Below, in pieces: positions 1 through 7,343 of a stretch of 14,236 nt of DNA. A program made the position numbers and the translations under genes. Source of the stretch: Clostridia bacterium (GTDB taxonomy: Bacteria; Bacillota; Clostridia; Oscillospirales; CAG-272); NCBI GenBank assembly GCA_017395885.1, contig JAFQNM010000197.1:1-14236 (forward strand). Direction: 5' to 3'. The number at the start of each line of letters is the position of its first letter. The stretch's first letter is position 1. Under the pieces are notes generated by a model that saw only the letters and a program-made list of their open reading frames with translations, was not told where the DNA came from and made no database searches.

Positions 1-253
1 CGCCTCTTGACAGATAGCTGGCAATATACCATTTATCAAGGGCGTTTATAACGTTGTTTCCATCAATGTCGGACAGCATATAGCTCATATCCGATATGAT
101 CAATCCGTTATTACCGTTATTGAAATTAATGACCGTTGCATCAACGGTGAATGAAGACGTACTCCCAACACCGGTCTCTGCAAGAACGGAAGAAACCGAC
201 AAAAGACAAAGCATAAGTGCTATTGCCAATGCCACTAACCTTTTGATACTCAT
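1..253 (-). CDS. Secreted protein with N-terminal dockerin-like calcium loop, partial (C-terminus off window)
   Basis: Only the first 84 residues are present; the frame stays open to the left edge. The start ATG at 253 follows a strong AGGAGG site. Residues 1-25 form a Sec signal peptide: basic MSIKR, a hydrophobic core, then SVLA before Glu26, a good signal peptidase I site. Mature residues 62-73 read DIDGNNVINALD, with Asp62, Asp64, Asn66, Asn70 and Asp73 at the 1-3-5-9-12 positions of a type I dockerin F-hand loop. The helix that follows ends in SYL, like the usual RYL. Dockerins bind Ca2+ and dock enzymes onto cohesins, normally in pairs and near the C-terminus, so an N-terminal copy is unusual. 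It may also be one repeat of a dockerin-like repeat protein. The gene starts 18 nt after the upstream nuclease-like gene and is probably co-transcribed with it. The function of the remainder is unknown. Confidence 0.8.
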   Translation of the reverse strand, partial: MSIKRLVALAIALMLCLLSVSSVLAETGVGSTSSFTVDATVINFNNGNNGLIISDMSYMLSDIDGNNVINALDKWYIASYLSRG

Positions 254-271
254 AAATTCCTCCTATAAATT

Positions 272-1006
272 TTATTTTACCTCATATATTATGCTTTTGC
301 CTATTTTATCTGACGGAGCTATAATATCGGTATTTGTCAAAAATTTAACCGCCCTCCAGAGGCTCATTCTGACAAGACCAAGCTTTTTTGAAATATCCTT
401 ATTGGTGATACGCTCTCCCTTTTCGAACGGAAAAAGCTCCTTCAGATCATCGATACCCTTTATCTGTATAATATCAATAATATCATCGGGTACAGTATCT
501 ATTTTTGTTGCCCTTCTTTTTTTATCCTTTCCGTATCCGTCACAAGCCTTGAACTGGCTAACCTTCATAATCGCAATATGTAAAGTAAGACCGGGATTGT
601 TGATAAATTCGGAAATTGCAAGAAGCTCTGAAAACAATCTGTATCTTGCTTTAGGAAATGTCATATATTTACCCTCAGCTGTATCTCCGCTTTCGGGATC
701 TATCCACATGCTTCGCTTTTTCTCAGAAACAGGATACACCACCGTAACCGGATACTCAGACAAAAAGGCCGCAAGCTTTGCGTGTAAAGTACGAAAGCCG
801 GCGGTCTGGATCTCCGTTATTCCCTGATTATTCAATATATCAGCAATATATCCCTCATAAGGAACCTCGTGGTATTTCATATCCGGCTCATAATAAAGCT
901 TGAGAAGCAAATGCTGTGATCTTTCTTTATATGTACCTATGTTATATCTTAGGTGAGGATTGTCAAGACTGCTTTTTACAAGGGCAAAACGGTCTCTGTC
1001 AAGCAT
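272..1006 (-). CDS. Predicted PD-(D/E)XK-like protein with C-terminal winged helix, function unknown
   Basis: The 244-residue protein belongs to a hypothetical family I believe is widespread in Clostridia; I cannot name a characterised member. Residues 50-68 (YEGYIADIL, then ITEIQT) place Glu51, Asp56, Glu65 and Gln67 like the D...ExK/ExQ core of the PD-(D/E)XK nuclease fold. CoiA-type members of that fold also carry Gln instead of Lys (EIQ). After this come the helix FRTLHAKLAAFL and a strand TVVYPV, in a fitting alpha/beta order. Residues about 200-244 look like a winged helix-turn-helix (TNKDISKKLGLVRMSLWRAV, then a wing). The nuclease fold is inferred; cleavage activity is not shown. There is no signal peptide or membrane segment, so it is cytosolic. 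The ATG lies 3 nt after the BlaI-type gene with no clear ribosome site, which suggests translational coupling. A DNA- or RNA-processing or regulatory role is possible. Confidence 0.7.
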   Translation of the reverse strand: MLDRDRFALVKSSLDNPHLRYNIGTYKERSQHLLLKLYYEPDMKYHEVPYEGYIADILNNQGITEIQTAGFRTLHAKLAAFLSEYPVTVVYPVSEKKRSMWIDPESGDTAEGKYMTFPKARYRLFSELLAISEFINNPGLTLHIAIMKVSQFKACDGYGKDKKRRATKIDTVPDDIIDIIQIKGIDDLKELFPFEKGERITNKDISKKLGLVRMSLWRAVKFLTNTDIIAPSDKIGKSIIYEVK

Positions 1007-1009
1007 AAA

Positions 1010-1423
1010 TCAATACTTGGATTTAAGCCACTCAAGAAGCTCATCAATATCAGACTCGGAAAGGCTCTTATCCTTGAAAAGCGTATCCATCAGATGGACA
1101 AAGGAGCCTTTGTGGTACTGCTCAACAAATTCGGAGGTAACTGTCTGCATATACTTAGCTTCTTCAGCTATAGGCATATAGTATCTCTCCTTGCCCTGCT
1201 TTGTGGAGGATATATAACCTCTTTCTTCAAGTCTGACAAGGAAAGAAATAAGTGTGGGAGCCTTCCAGCCCCTTTCGCGGCCAACAGCATCCATAAGATA
1301 AGCTGTATTTACGGGCGGTGTTCCTGCCCAGATGGCTGACATCACAACAAACTCAGCATCGGGAAGCTTCTTTGAATAGTTTATCTCTACAGGAACAGCA
1401 ACGTTCTGTTTAACTTTCGGCAT
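1010..1423 (-). CDS. BlaI/MecI/CopY-family transcriptional repressor
   Basis: The 137-residue protein matches the BlaI/MecI family in length and layout. Residues 18-85 form the winged helix (KKLPDAEFVVMSAIWAG, then WKAPTLISFLVRLEERGYI and the wing TKQGKERYYMPI). Residues 86-137 form the helical dimerisation region ending SESDIDELLEWL. It has about 15 extra residues at the N-terminus compared with typical members. The ATG at 1423 has an AGGAGA site about 7 nt upstream. Family members are dimers that bind TACANNTGTA-type dyads. Classic ones are inactivated by a membrane peptidase (BlaR1/MecR1) or, in the CopY branch, by copper. No BlaR1-like gene and no CopY metal-binding CxC tail are present here, so the inducing signal is unknown. 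It probably represses its own operon through the near-match site over its -10 box. Confidence 0.88.
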   Translation of the reverse strand: MPKVKQNVAVPVEINYSKKLPDAEFVVMSAIWAGTPPVNTAYLMDAVGRERGWKAPTLISFLVRLEERGYISSTKQGKERYYMPIAEEAKYMQTVTSEFVEQYHKGSFVHLMDTLFKDKSLSESDIDELLEWLKSKY

Positions 1424-1454
1424 TTGAATATCTCCTGTCGTTCAAGAGTCATTT

Positions 1455-1468
1455 TATGCAATTGCATA
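1455..1468. promoter_or_regulatory. 14-bp perfect palindrome in the leader of the BlaI-type operon
   Basis: TATGCAATTGCATA is its own reverse complement. It lies between the predicted start of transcription (about 1503) and the ATG at 1423, where a bound repressor could block elongation. The spacing of the half sites (ATGCA/TGCAT) resembles, but does not match, the BlaI core TACANNTGTA. An operator role is inferred. Confidence 0.45.
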
Positions 1469-1509
1469 TTTTATATAAACCACTTATGTGTTTTTTGTCG
1501 CTGCTTAAC

Positions 1510-1538
1510 ATTATACATTTGTCTAACTGTTTTGTCAA
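1510..1538 (-). promoter_or_regulatory. Sigma-A promoter of the BlaI-type operon
   Basis: On the minus strand, TTGACA (1538-1533) and TATAAT (1515-1510) are both perfect consensus boxes 17 bp apart. The predicted start is near 1503, which gives a leader of about 80 nt. It points at the BlaI-type gene and away from the ROK-like gene. A BlaI-like half-match site overlaps the -10 box. Confidence 0.85.
1514..1523. promoter_or_regulatory. Candidate BlaI-type operator overlapping the -10 box
   Basis: TACATTTGTC matches the BlaI/MecI/CopY core TACANNTGTA at 9 of 10 positions (7 of 8 fixed bases). It sits on the -10 box and spacer of the repressor's own promoter, the usual place for autoregulation. 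Short matches like this can occur by chance in AT-rich DNA. Confidence 0.45.
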
Positions 1539-1542
1539 CCGA

Positions 1543-1565
1543 ATTTTGAACTTAATTTTCAAAAT
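1543..1565. repeat. 8-bp inverted repeat between the divergent promoters
   Basis: ATTTTGAA (1543-1550) and TTCAAAAT (1558-1565) are exact reverse complements with a 7-nt gap. The dyad begins 5 bp upstream of the leftward -35 box and about 75 bp upstream of the rightward one. It could bind a regulator acting on either promoter. It is AT-rich, so chance occurrence is possible. Confidence 0.4.
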
Positions 1566-1640
1566 CTTTCTTTTTATTATCATTTTATAAAAATACGCCT
1601 ATTATTTTGTTATATATTACAATTTATTCAGAATACTCTG

Positions 1641-1669
1641 TTGACACTGGGTTACTGTTAAAATATAAT
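1641..1669 (+). promoter_or_regulatory. Sigma-A promoter of the ROK-like regulator gene
   Basis: TTGACA (1641-1646) and TATAAT (1664-1669) are perfect consensus boxes with a 17-bp spacer. The predicted start lies near 1676. It is followed almost at once by the ribosome site AGGGAGGTGA (1678-1687) and the ATG at 1692, so the leader is very short. Confidence 0.85.
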
Positions 1670-1691
1670 TGAAATATAGGGAGGTGACGGT

Positions 1692-2717
1692 ATGTATGAA
1701 TCTCTGAAAAAGCTTAACAAGGATAAGCTTTGGACAGTTTTCAATGCTGCTCTTGAGCGAAAAAACACAACAAGAACCGTTATTGCCGAGGATACAGGTC
1801 TGAGCTTTGTAACTGCAGGCAAAATTGCAGATGCTCTTGTTGAATGCGGTATTATGAAGCAATCGTATTCTAACAAAAGTGCTCTTGTTAAAAAGCACGC
1901 TCGCCTTCTCAGCGCAAAGTTTCTTTATTGGACAGGAGTTTATCTGATAACTCCGCAGCGCTTCTTCTTTTACATATGCGACCTTTCCTTCAGAGTCATC
2001 AATACCTTCAGCATCAAGCCTGAGGATTCAATCTTCACCGATGACGTGCTGAGGGCTTTTCTTAAAAGAACCGACAAATTCATAGCTAAGCATGCAAAGA
2101 CAGATAAATGCTGTGGCATTGGTATTCTCTTACCGGATGAATACGATGAAAGCAGTGATAAAACCGTTACATCCTCACTTCCCCATCTTAAGGCTGTTAA
2201 GATAAAGAAACTGTTTTCGGGCTTTACATATTCAGAAAACATCATTGTCCGCACCTACTATACTTCTTTTTCACAGGAAATACACCGGAGTCTTGATACT
2301 AACGAGCAGGCATACTCATTATTTCTGAACAAGGGTTGCATCAAAGCCACATATATTTCAGGAAATTACCGGGAAAGCTATACCGAAATGGATCTCGGAG
2401 GCATTAAGTCCTCAGGCGGGAAAAGCTTTTCCCGCCTTTGCAGATCAGCACCTGACCCGACCGTATTCTTCCCTGCACTCTCTGATACTCTCAGAACTCT
2501 GATACTGACAGTCCCTATCAAAAGGATAATTGTCAGCGGAAATCTTTATTCAAGCATAGATGCAGTCAAGGATGTACTCACCAATTACCTCTCGGAAAGC
2601 TGTGCAGATTACTCAGTTGTTATTCCGAAAATAATATCTGCCGATCTTTACGCGCTTTCTGTGCGATCTATTTCCCGGGAAATAAGAAACTCCTGGTTTT
2701 TGGGAATTATTTCTTAA
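1692..2717 (+). CDS. ROK-like regulator with N-terminal winged helix and degenerate sugar-kinase fold
   Basis: The 341-residue protein has the size and layout of ROK/NagC-type repressors. Residues about 10-60 form a winged helix (TTRTVIAEDTGLSFVTAGKI as helix-turn-helix). Residues about 75-341 look like a worn actin-like fold: GIGILLPDEYD (142-152) sits where ROK proteins have GIG...PGPVD, YSLFLNKGCIKATYISGN (208-225) matches the hairpin of the second lobe, and KRIIVSGNL (277-285) matches the ivlgG strand. The DGTG-type phosphate loop and the zinc motif CxCGxxGC are missing, so kinase activity is unlikely and sugar sensing may be altered. The ATG at 1692 has a very strong ribosome site. It is transcribed divergently from the BlaI-type operon and could act on the shared intergenic region. 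Two perfect palindromes lie inside the gene. ROK membership is a remote-homology inference. Confidence 0.68.
   Translation: MYESLKKLNKDKLWTVFNAALERKNTTRTVIAEDTGLSFVTAGKIADALVECGIMKQSYSNKSALVKKHARLLSAKFLYWTGVYLITPQRFFFYICDLSFRVINTFSIKPEDSIFTDDVLRAFLKRTDKFIAKHAKTDKCCGIGILLPDEYDESSDKTVTSSLPHLKAVKIKKLFSGFTYSENIIVRTYYTSFSQEIHRSLDTNEQAYSLFLNKGCIKATYISGNYRESYTEMDLGGIKSSGGKSFSRLCRSAPDPTVFFPALSDTLRTLILTVPIKRIIVSGNLYSSIDAVKDVLTNYLSESCADYSVVIPKIISADLYALSVRSISREIRNSWFLGIIS
2414..2437. repeat. 24-bp perfect palindrome inside the ROK-like gene
   Basis: The left arm AGGCGGGAAAAG (2414-2425) is followed at once by its exact reverse complement (2426-2437). It overlies codons for residues 241-249 (SGGKSFSRL). 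A loopless GC-rich dyad followed by TTTG could act as an operator, or as a weak intragenic hairpin. Confidence 0.85.
2669..2684. repeat. 16-bp perfect palindrome near the 3' end of the ROK-like gene
   Basis: TATTTCCCGGGAAATA is its own reverse complement and sits in the last 50 nt of the coding region. It shares the TTTCCC/GGGAAA core with the palindrome at 2414-2437, so both could be read by the same protein. Confidence 0.75.
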
Positions 2718-2758
2718 TATAATACCTTCCGTTTCCTCATAAGTTTTACTGATTTCTA

Positions 2759-2786
2759 TTGACAAAATTGGCTAATCTGATATAAT
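2759..2786 (+). promoter_or_regulatory. Sigma-A promoter of the CorC/HlyC gene
   Basis: TTGACA (2759-2764) and TATAAT (2781-2786) are consensus boxes with a 16-bp spacer in the 108-nt gap before the membrane protein gene. The predicted start near 2793 gives a leader of about 33 nt. No convincing terminator for the ROK-like gene is seen in this gap. Confidence 0.8.
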
Positions 2787-2825
2787 TGACATGATATATT
2801 TCTTTAGGAAAGGACTAATTAATCT

Positions 2826-4121
2826 ATGGACGGCGACAGTATAGTCATGCTGTTGGTTATGATTCTGCTCACCGCGATGTCAGGATTTTTCTCGGCGACA
2901 GAAACCGCATTTACTTCTTTCAACAAAATCAAAATGAAGAGCCTTGCATCTGCAGGCAACAAAAGAGCTATCAGAGTGCTGAAGCTTGATGAAAGCTACG
3001 ATAAGCTCATAACTACAATTCTTATCGGAAACAATATCGTTAACATCTCTCTCTCAACCATCAGCACACTCTTCTTTCTTGATGCTCTTTCCAACATCAT
3101 AAATAACGAGGATCTCATCGCTACGATCTCAACTGCTATTATTACAATTATCGTTCTCATATTCGGCGAGATCTCTCCCAAAACTATTGCAAAAGACCAT
3201 TCAGACGGGTATACTATGGCAACGAGCGGACTTATTTCTCTTATTGTTACGGTTTTCTACCCTATTTCCTCTCTCTTCAGCCTTTGGAGAAAGCTTCTTT
3301 GCAAGATATTCAAGCCCAAGGAGACTGAAGCCACCACCGGCGATGACCTTATCACAATGCTTGATGAGGCTGAACAGGAGGGCGGTCTTGACGAGGATGA
3401 AAGCGAGCTTATCAGAAGCGCCATTGAATTTGGTGATCTTACCGTTGGCTCTATACTTACCCCCAGAATTGACATCGTAACCATCCGCGAGGATGCTGAT
3501 CCCCGAGAGATCATGATGCTTTTCTTTGAATCCGGATTTTCCAGGCTCCCTGTTGTTGGAGAAAGCATTGATGATATAAAGGGAGTTCTCCACGAAAAGG
3601 ATTTCTTCCACGCATACAACACTGATATGAGTGATATTTCCTCTCTCTATCAGAAGCCGCTTTATATTTCCAAGCATCATAAGATCGACGATCTTCTCCG
3701 TGATCTCCAGAAAGAAAAATGCCATATGGCATTCGTTATTGACGAATTTGGCGGACTTATGGGTATCGTTACTATGGAGGATATTATTGAAGAGCTCATC
3801 GGTGATGTTTGGGATGAGCACGACGAGGTTGAGACCTTCCTCCATCTCAACGATGACGGTTCTCTTACTGTTGACTGCTCTGCCGATCTCGACGATCTCT
3901 TTGATCATTTCAAGCTCCAGTTTGATGATGAGGAAAACGAAAAGCCTCAGACAGTTAACGGCTGGGTTCAGATGGTGCTTGAGGGAATTCCCGACGTTGG
4001 CGATTCCTTTGCTTATGATTTCCTTTCTGTTGACGTTACAAAGTGTGACGAAAAAATGGTAAAGGAGATCATTGTTAAGAAGATCGACCGCAAGGACTCT
4101 GACGAGGATGACGATATTTGA
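2826..4121 (+). CDS. CorC/HlyC (CNNM-like) family membrane protein with CBS pair
   Basis: The 431-residue protein has the full family layout. The DUF21/CNNM membrane domain (about 1-155) has hydrophobic segments near 5-28, 60-88, 97-119 and 130-152, the motif SGFFSATETA (19-28) and GEISPK (114-119). A linker (QEGGLDEDESELIRSAIEF) leads to two CBS domains (about 205-265 and 272-332, the second ending with DEFGGLMGIVTMEDIIEELI). The CorC_HlyC domain covers about 340-425. The tail is acidic (DSDEDDDI). Family members act in Mg2+ or Co2+ homeostasis, probably as exporters regulated by nucleotide binding to the CBS pair; 'hemolysin' is a historical label. The AGGAAAGGA site sits about 11 nt before the ATG, slightly far. 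It has its own promoter and is followed by a hairpin. The family is certain, the transported ion is not. Confidence 0.93.
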   Translation: MDGDSIVMLLVMILLTAMSGFFSATETAFTSFNKIKMKSLASAGNKRAIRVLKLDESYDKLITTILIGNNIVNISLSTISTLFFLDALSNIINNEDLIATISTAIITIIVLIFGEISPKTIAKDHSDGYTMATSGLISLIVTVFYPISSLFSLWRKLLCKIFKPKETEATTGDDLITMLDEAEQEGGLDEDESELIRSAIEFGDLTVGSILTPRIDIVTIREDADPREIMMLFFESGFSRLPVVGESIDDIKGVLHEKDFFHAYNTDMSDISSLYQKPLYISKHHKIDDLLRDLQKEKCHMAFVIDEFGGLMGIVTMEDIIEELIGDVWDEHDEVETFLHLNDDGSLTVDCSADLDDLFDHFKLQFDDEENEKPQTVNGWVQMVLEGIPDVGDSFAYDFLSVDVTKCDEKMVKEIIVKKIDRKDSDEDDDI

Positions 4122-4123
4122 CA

Positions 4124-4149
4124 GTAAAACCCGCATAAGCGGGTTTTAC
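4124..4149 (+). terminator. Hairpin after the CorC/HlyC gene (terminator or processing site)
   Basis: GTAAAACCCGC (4124-4134) pairs fully with GCGGGTTTTAC (4139-4149) across an ATAA loop. The stem begins 3 nt after the stop codon. There is no long T-tract after the stem (TTATATAC), although the 3' arm itself contains TTTT, so termination may be partial. The next gene starts 20 nt later with no clear promoter of its own. Confidence 0.75.
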
Positions 4150-4168
4150 TTATATACGAGGTTGAATA

Positions 4169-5098
<930 letters not shown>

Positions 5099-5101
5099 TA
5101 T

Positions 5102-6253
5102 ATGAAAATCTCTATTTATGCACTTCATCTCAGCTTCGGCGGGGTTGAAAAATATGTAGCAACACTTGCCAATATGCTCTGCGAAAAGCATGACGTTGAG
5201 ATAGTTTCCACCTACAAGATCGATAAAGAGCCTGCCTTTCCTATTAACCCCAAAGTCAGAATAACGTATCTGCTTGAGGACCTTAAGCCCAACAAGGCAG
5301 AGCTAAAAAATGCACTAAGGTCAAAAAACATCCTCTCTGTCATTCGTGAAGGCTTTAATGCTGTTCGTGTTCTGCATGCCAGAAAGAGCTCAAATGTTAA
5401 AAGCCTCAAATCCTGCAAGAGTGACGTTATAATTTCAACGAGAGTTTTTCACAACCGTCTTATCGGCAAATACGCAAAGGATGCTACAAAAATAACCGGC
5501 GAGCACAATCATCACAATAGTAACGCAAAATATATCAATGAAGTAATTGAATCCTGCAAGGGCTTTGATTATTTTATCCCCATCTCTAAGGAGCTGTGCG
5601 ACTATTACAAAGAGCCTCTCAGCAAATACGGCGTTTCTACAGAGTATATAAAATTCTGCATTGATAAGAATCCTAATCCCGTAGAACCTGAATTCAGCAG
5701 CAGCGATATCATCAGTGTGGGTAGGCTCTCTCCCGAAAAGGGTATGTGCGACCTTATTGAGGTTTTCAGGCTTGTTAGCCGGAAGAATCCCTCCGCAAGG
5801 CTTCACGTTGTTGGTGACGGAGACGACCGTGAAAAAATGGAGACTATGATCAGCGAATACGGCTTGACTGATAAGGTTACAATGCACGGTTACCGCGAAA
5901 AGAGCTATATATATTCGTTGCTTCCAAGCACCTCCCTATACGTTATGACCTCTCGTACTGAATCCTTTGGCCTTGTACTGCTTGAGGCAATGTCCTGCGG
6001 TATTCCTTGCCTTGCTTTTTCAAGTGCACAGGGTGCCCACGAGATCATTGAAAACGGAGTTAACGGATATCTTATAGAAAACAGAGATAACAAAGCCTTG
6101 GCTGACAAAATCTGCGAGCTACTTTACGACAAGGACAGGCTTCATTCAATGAGCCGCTCATCTCTTGAAACGGCAGAAGAATTCAGCTATGAGAAAACAA
6201 AGGCTTCCTGGCTTTCTCTTATGGAAAAAATAGAAAAGAACCGACAGGCATAA
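5102..6253 (+). CDS. Family 4 glycosyltransferase (GT-B fold)
   Basis: The protein of 383 residues transfers a sugar from an activated donor to a glycan or lipid acceptor on the cytosolic side of the membrane. The N-terminal lobe has HLSFGGVEKYVATLANML (9-26), the glycine-rich acceptor-lobe loop. The C-terminal lobe has SVGRLSPEKG (205-214), VVGDGDDREKM (236-246) and the EX7E donor-site pair Glu287 and Glu295 in ESFGLVLLE. It lacks a signal peptide and membrane segment. Its AAAGGA site overlaps the manA end. A mannose-based or related donor is suggested only by the manA linkage; GT4 enzymes use many donors and the substrate cannot be read from sequence. The last codons (NRQA plus stop) form the left arm and loop of the bidirectional terminator. 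Confidence 0.92.
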   Translation: MKISIYALHLSFGGVEKYVATLANMLCEKHDVEIVSTYKIDKEPAFPINPKVRITYLLEDLKPNKAELKNALRSKNILSVIREGFNAVRVLHARKSSNVKSLKSCKSDVIISTRVFHNRLIGKYAKDATKITGEHNHHNSNAKYINEVIESCKGFDYFIPISKELCDYYKEPLSKYGVSTEYIKFCIDKNPNPVEPEFSSSDIISVGRLSPEKGMCDLIEVFRLVSRKNPSARLHVVGDGDDREKMETMISEYGLTDKVTMHGYREKSYIYSLLPSTSLYVMTSRTESFGLVLLEAMSCGIPCLAFSSAQGAHEIIENGVNGYLIENRDNKALADKICELLYDKDRLHSMSRSSLETAEEFSYEKTKASWLSLMEKIEKNRQA

Positions 6254-6270
6254 GCCTGTCGGTTCTTTTC
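6233..6270. terminator. Bidirectional terminator between convergent GT4 and galM genes
   Basis: A perfect 17-bp stem (6233-6249 with 6254-6270) closes on an ATAA loop. The right arm runs into TTCTTTTCTT for plus-strand transcripts. For minus-strand transcripts the stem is followed by CTATTTTTT. The plus-strand stop TAA lies in the loop (6251-6253), and the minus-strand stop codon begins right at the stem border (6273-6271), so there is no spacer between the genes other than the hairpin. Confidence 0.95.
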
Positions 6271-7323
6271 TTAGTTATTAAATTCAAAAACAGTATTATG
6301 TGTGTACACTTCACCGGGGAGAAGAACTGTATCGGTGAATCCGGGATTGTTGATGGCGTCAGGCATTTTCTGAGTTTCGAAGCAAACTGCGCAACGGCAC
6401 TTCTGCTGAACGCCTCCCTTAAACGCAGGGTCTTCGGAATTCATCATATTAGAGGTATAAACACCCACACAAGGCTGATCTGTATAAACCGTCATCTCAA
6501 TACCGGAAATAGGTGCCTTAAGGCTGCATCTCCTTTTAAGCGTTCCGTCAAAATCATTGAAAATAAAGTTATTATCATATCCGCCGTTCTGCTTTTCCAT
6601 ATCGGGATCAGAATCAAAATCGCGACCGATGGTCTTAGGCTCGGTAAAGTCATAGGGGGTTCCCTTTACGCTGATGATCTTTCCTGTGGGAATTATGTCA
6701 AAATCCTGCTCGTTCATATTATCCGCATCGATCCACATTATCTGGTCGGCAACAGATCCGGTCTCATATCCCTCAAGATTGAAATATGCGTGGTTTGTGA
6801 GGTTGAAAATGGTCTTTTTGTCGGTATATGCCTCGTAGCTGATGGCAAGGCCACCGGTTTTAGTAAGAGTATATGTTACGGTTACCACAACAGTACCGGG
6901 ATAATTCTCTTCAAGATCAGGGCTAACGTATGTGAGGACAAGAGAGGGCTCTTCTCCGTCAACAGCCTTTGCTCCCCAAACTCTTTTATTGTAGCCTATC
7001 TTTCCTCCATGAGCGGTAAAAGTACCACAGTTAGGATAAAGCTCATATGTCTTACCGTCAAGAGTAAATCTGGAATTGCTTATTCTGTTTGTTACTCTTC
7101 CGATGATGGCACCCTGATACCCGCCGGATGTAAGATATCCCTCAAGAGTATCAAACCCGCAAACAACGTCATGCTTCTTTCCTGCTTTATCCTTGACCCA
7201 AAGATCGATGATAGTGCCGCCGAAATTAGTGATCCTTGCAGAAACGATAGAATCATTTTCAAGAGTATATGCATAAACCTCGCTGCCACAGGGAGAAATG
7301 CCGAAAGCTTCTTTAATAATCAT
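6271..7323 (-). CDS. galM: Aldose 1-epimerase (mutarotase)
   Basis: The enzyme interconverts alpha and beta anomers of galactose or glucose, the first step of the Leloir pathway, in the cytosol. The 350 residues are a usual length. Key parts of the beta-sandwich active site are present: NRISNSRFTLDGKTYEL (79-95), FTAHGG with His105, the catalytic acid His178 in NLTNHAYFNLEG (174-185), GGYDNNFI (247-254) and the catalytic base Glu316 in CFETQKMPDAINNPGF (314-329). The ATG at 7323 has an AAAGGAG site 7-8 nt upstream. It is the last gene of the minus-strand nucleotidyltransferase-galE-galM set, separated from galE by a hairpin. Because no separate promoter is seen, it is probably expressed by read-through. 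No signal peptide is present. Confidence 0.96.
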   Translation of the reverse strand: MIIKEAFGISPCGSEVYAYTLENDSIVSARITNFGGTIIDLWVKDKAGKKHDVVCGFDTLEGYLTSGGYQGAIIGRVTNRISNSRFTLDGKTYELYPNCGTFTAHGGKIGYNKRVWGAKAVDGEEPSLVLTYVSPDLEENYPGTVVVTVTYTLTKTGGLAISYEAYTDKKTIFNLTNHAYFNLEGYETGSVADQIMWIDADNMNEQDFDIIPTGKIISVKGTPYDFTEPKTIGRDFDSDPDMEKQNGGYDNNFIFNDFDGTLKRRCSLKAPISGIEMTVYTDQPCVGVYTSNMMNSEDPAFKGGVQQKCRCAVCFETQKMPDAINNPGFTDTVLLPGEVYTHNTVFEFNN

Positions 7324-7343
7324 AATTAAACTCCTTTATAAAC

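Noticed and set aside
2786..2791. Second TTGACA in the leader before the CorC/HlyC gene
   Set aside because: It overlaps the -10 of the better promoter and has no -10 of its own at proper spacing.
4118..4123. A TTGACA box overlapping the stop of the CorC/HlyC gene, as a promoter for manA
   Set aside because: No -10 box at 16-18 bp; the nearest TATA-like stretch is 26 bp away and the hairpin lies between them.
3201..4136. Minus-strand open frame of 311 codons opposite the CorC/HlyC gene
   Set aside because: Shadow of a gene with clear DUF21, CBS and CorC domains on the plus strand.
6298..7329. Long plus-strand open frame of 343 codons opposite galM
   Set aside because: It is an antisense shadow of galM: cysteine-rich and low in recognisable motifs, with no ribosome site, while galM carries all its active-site residues.
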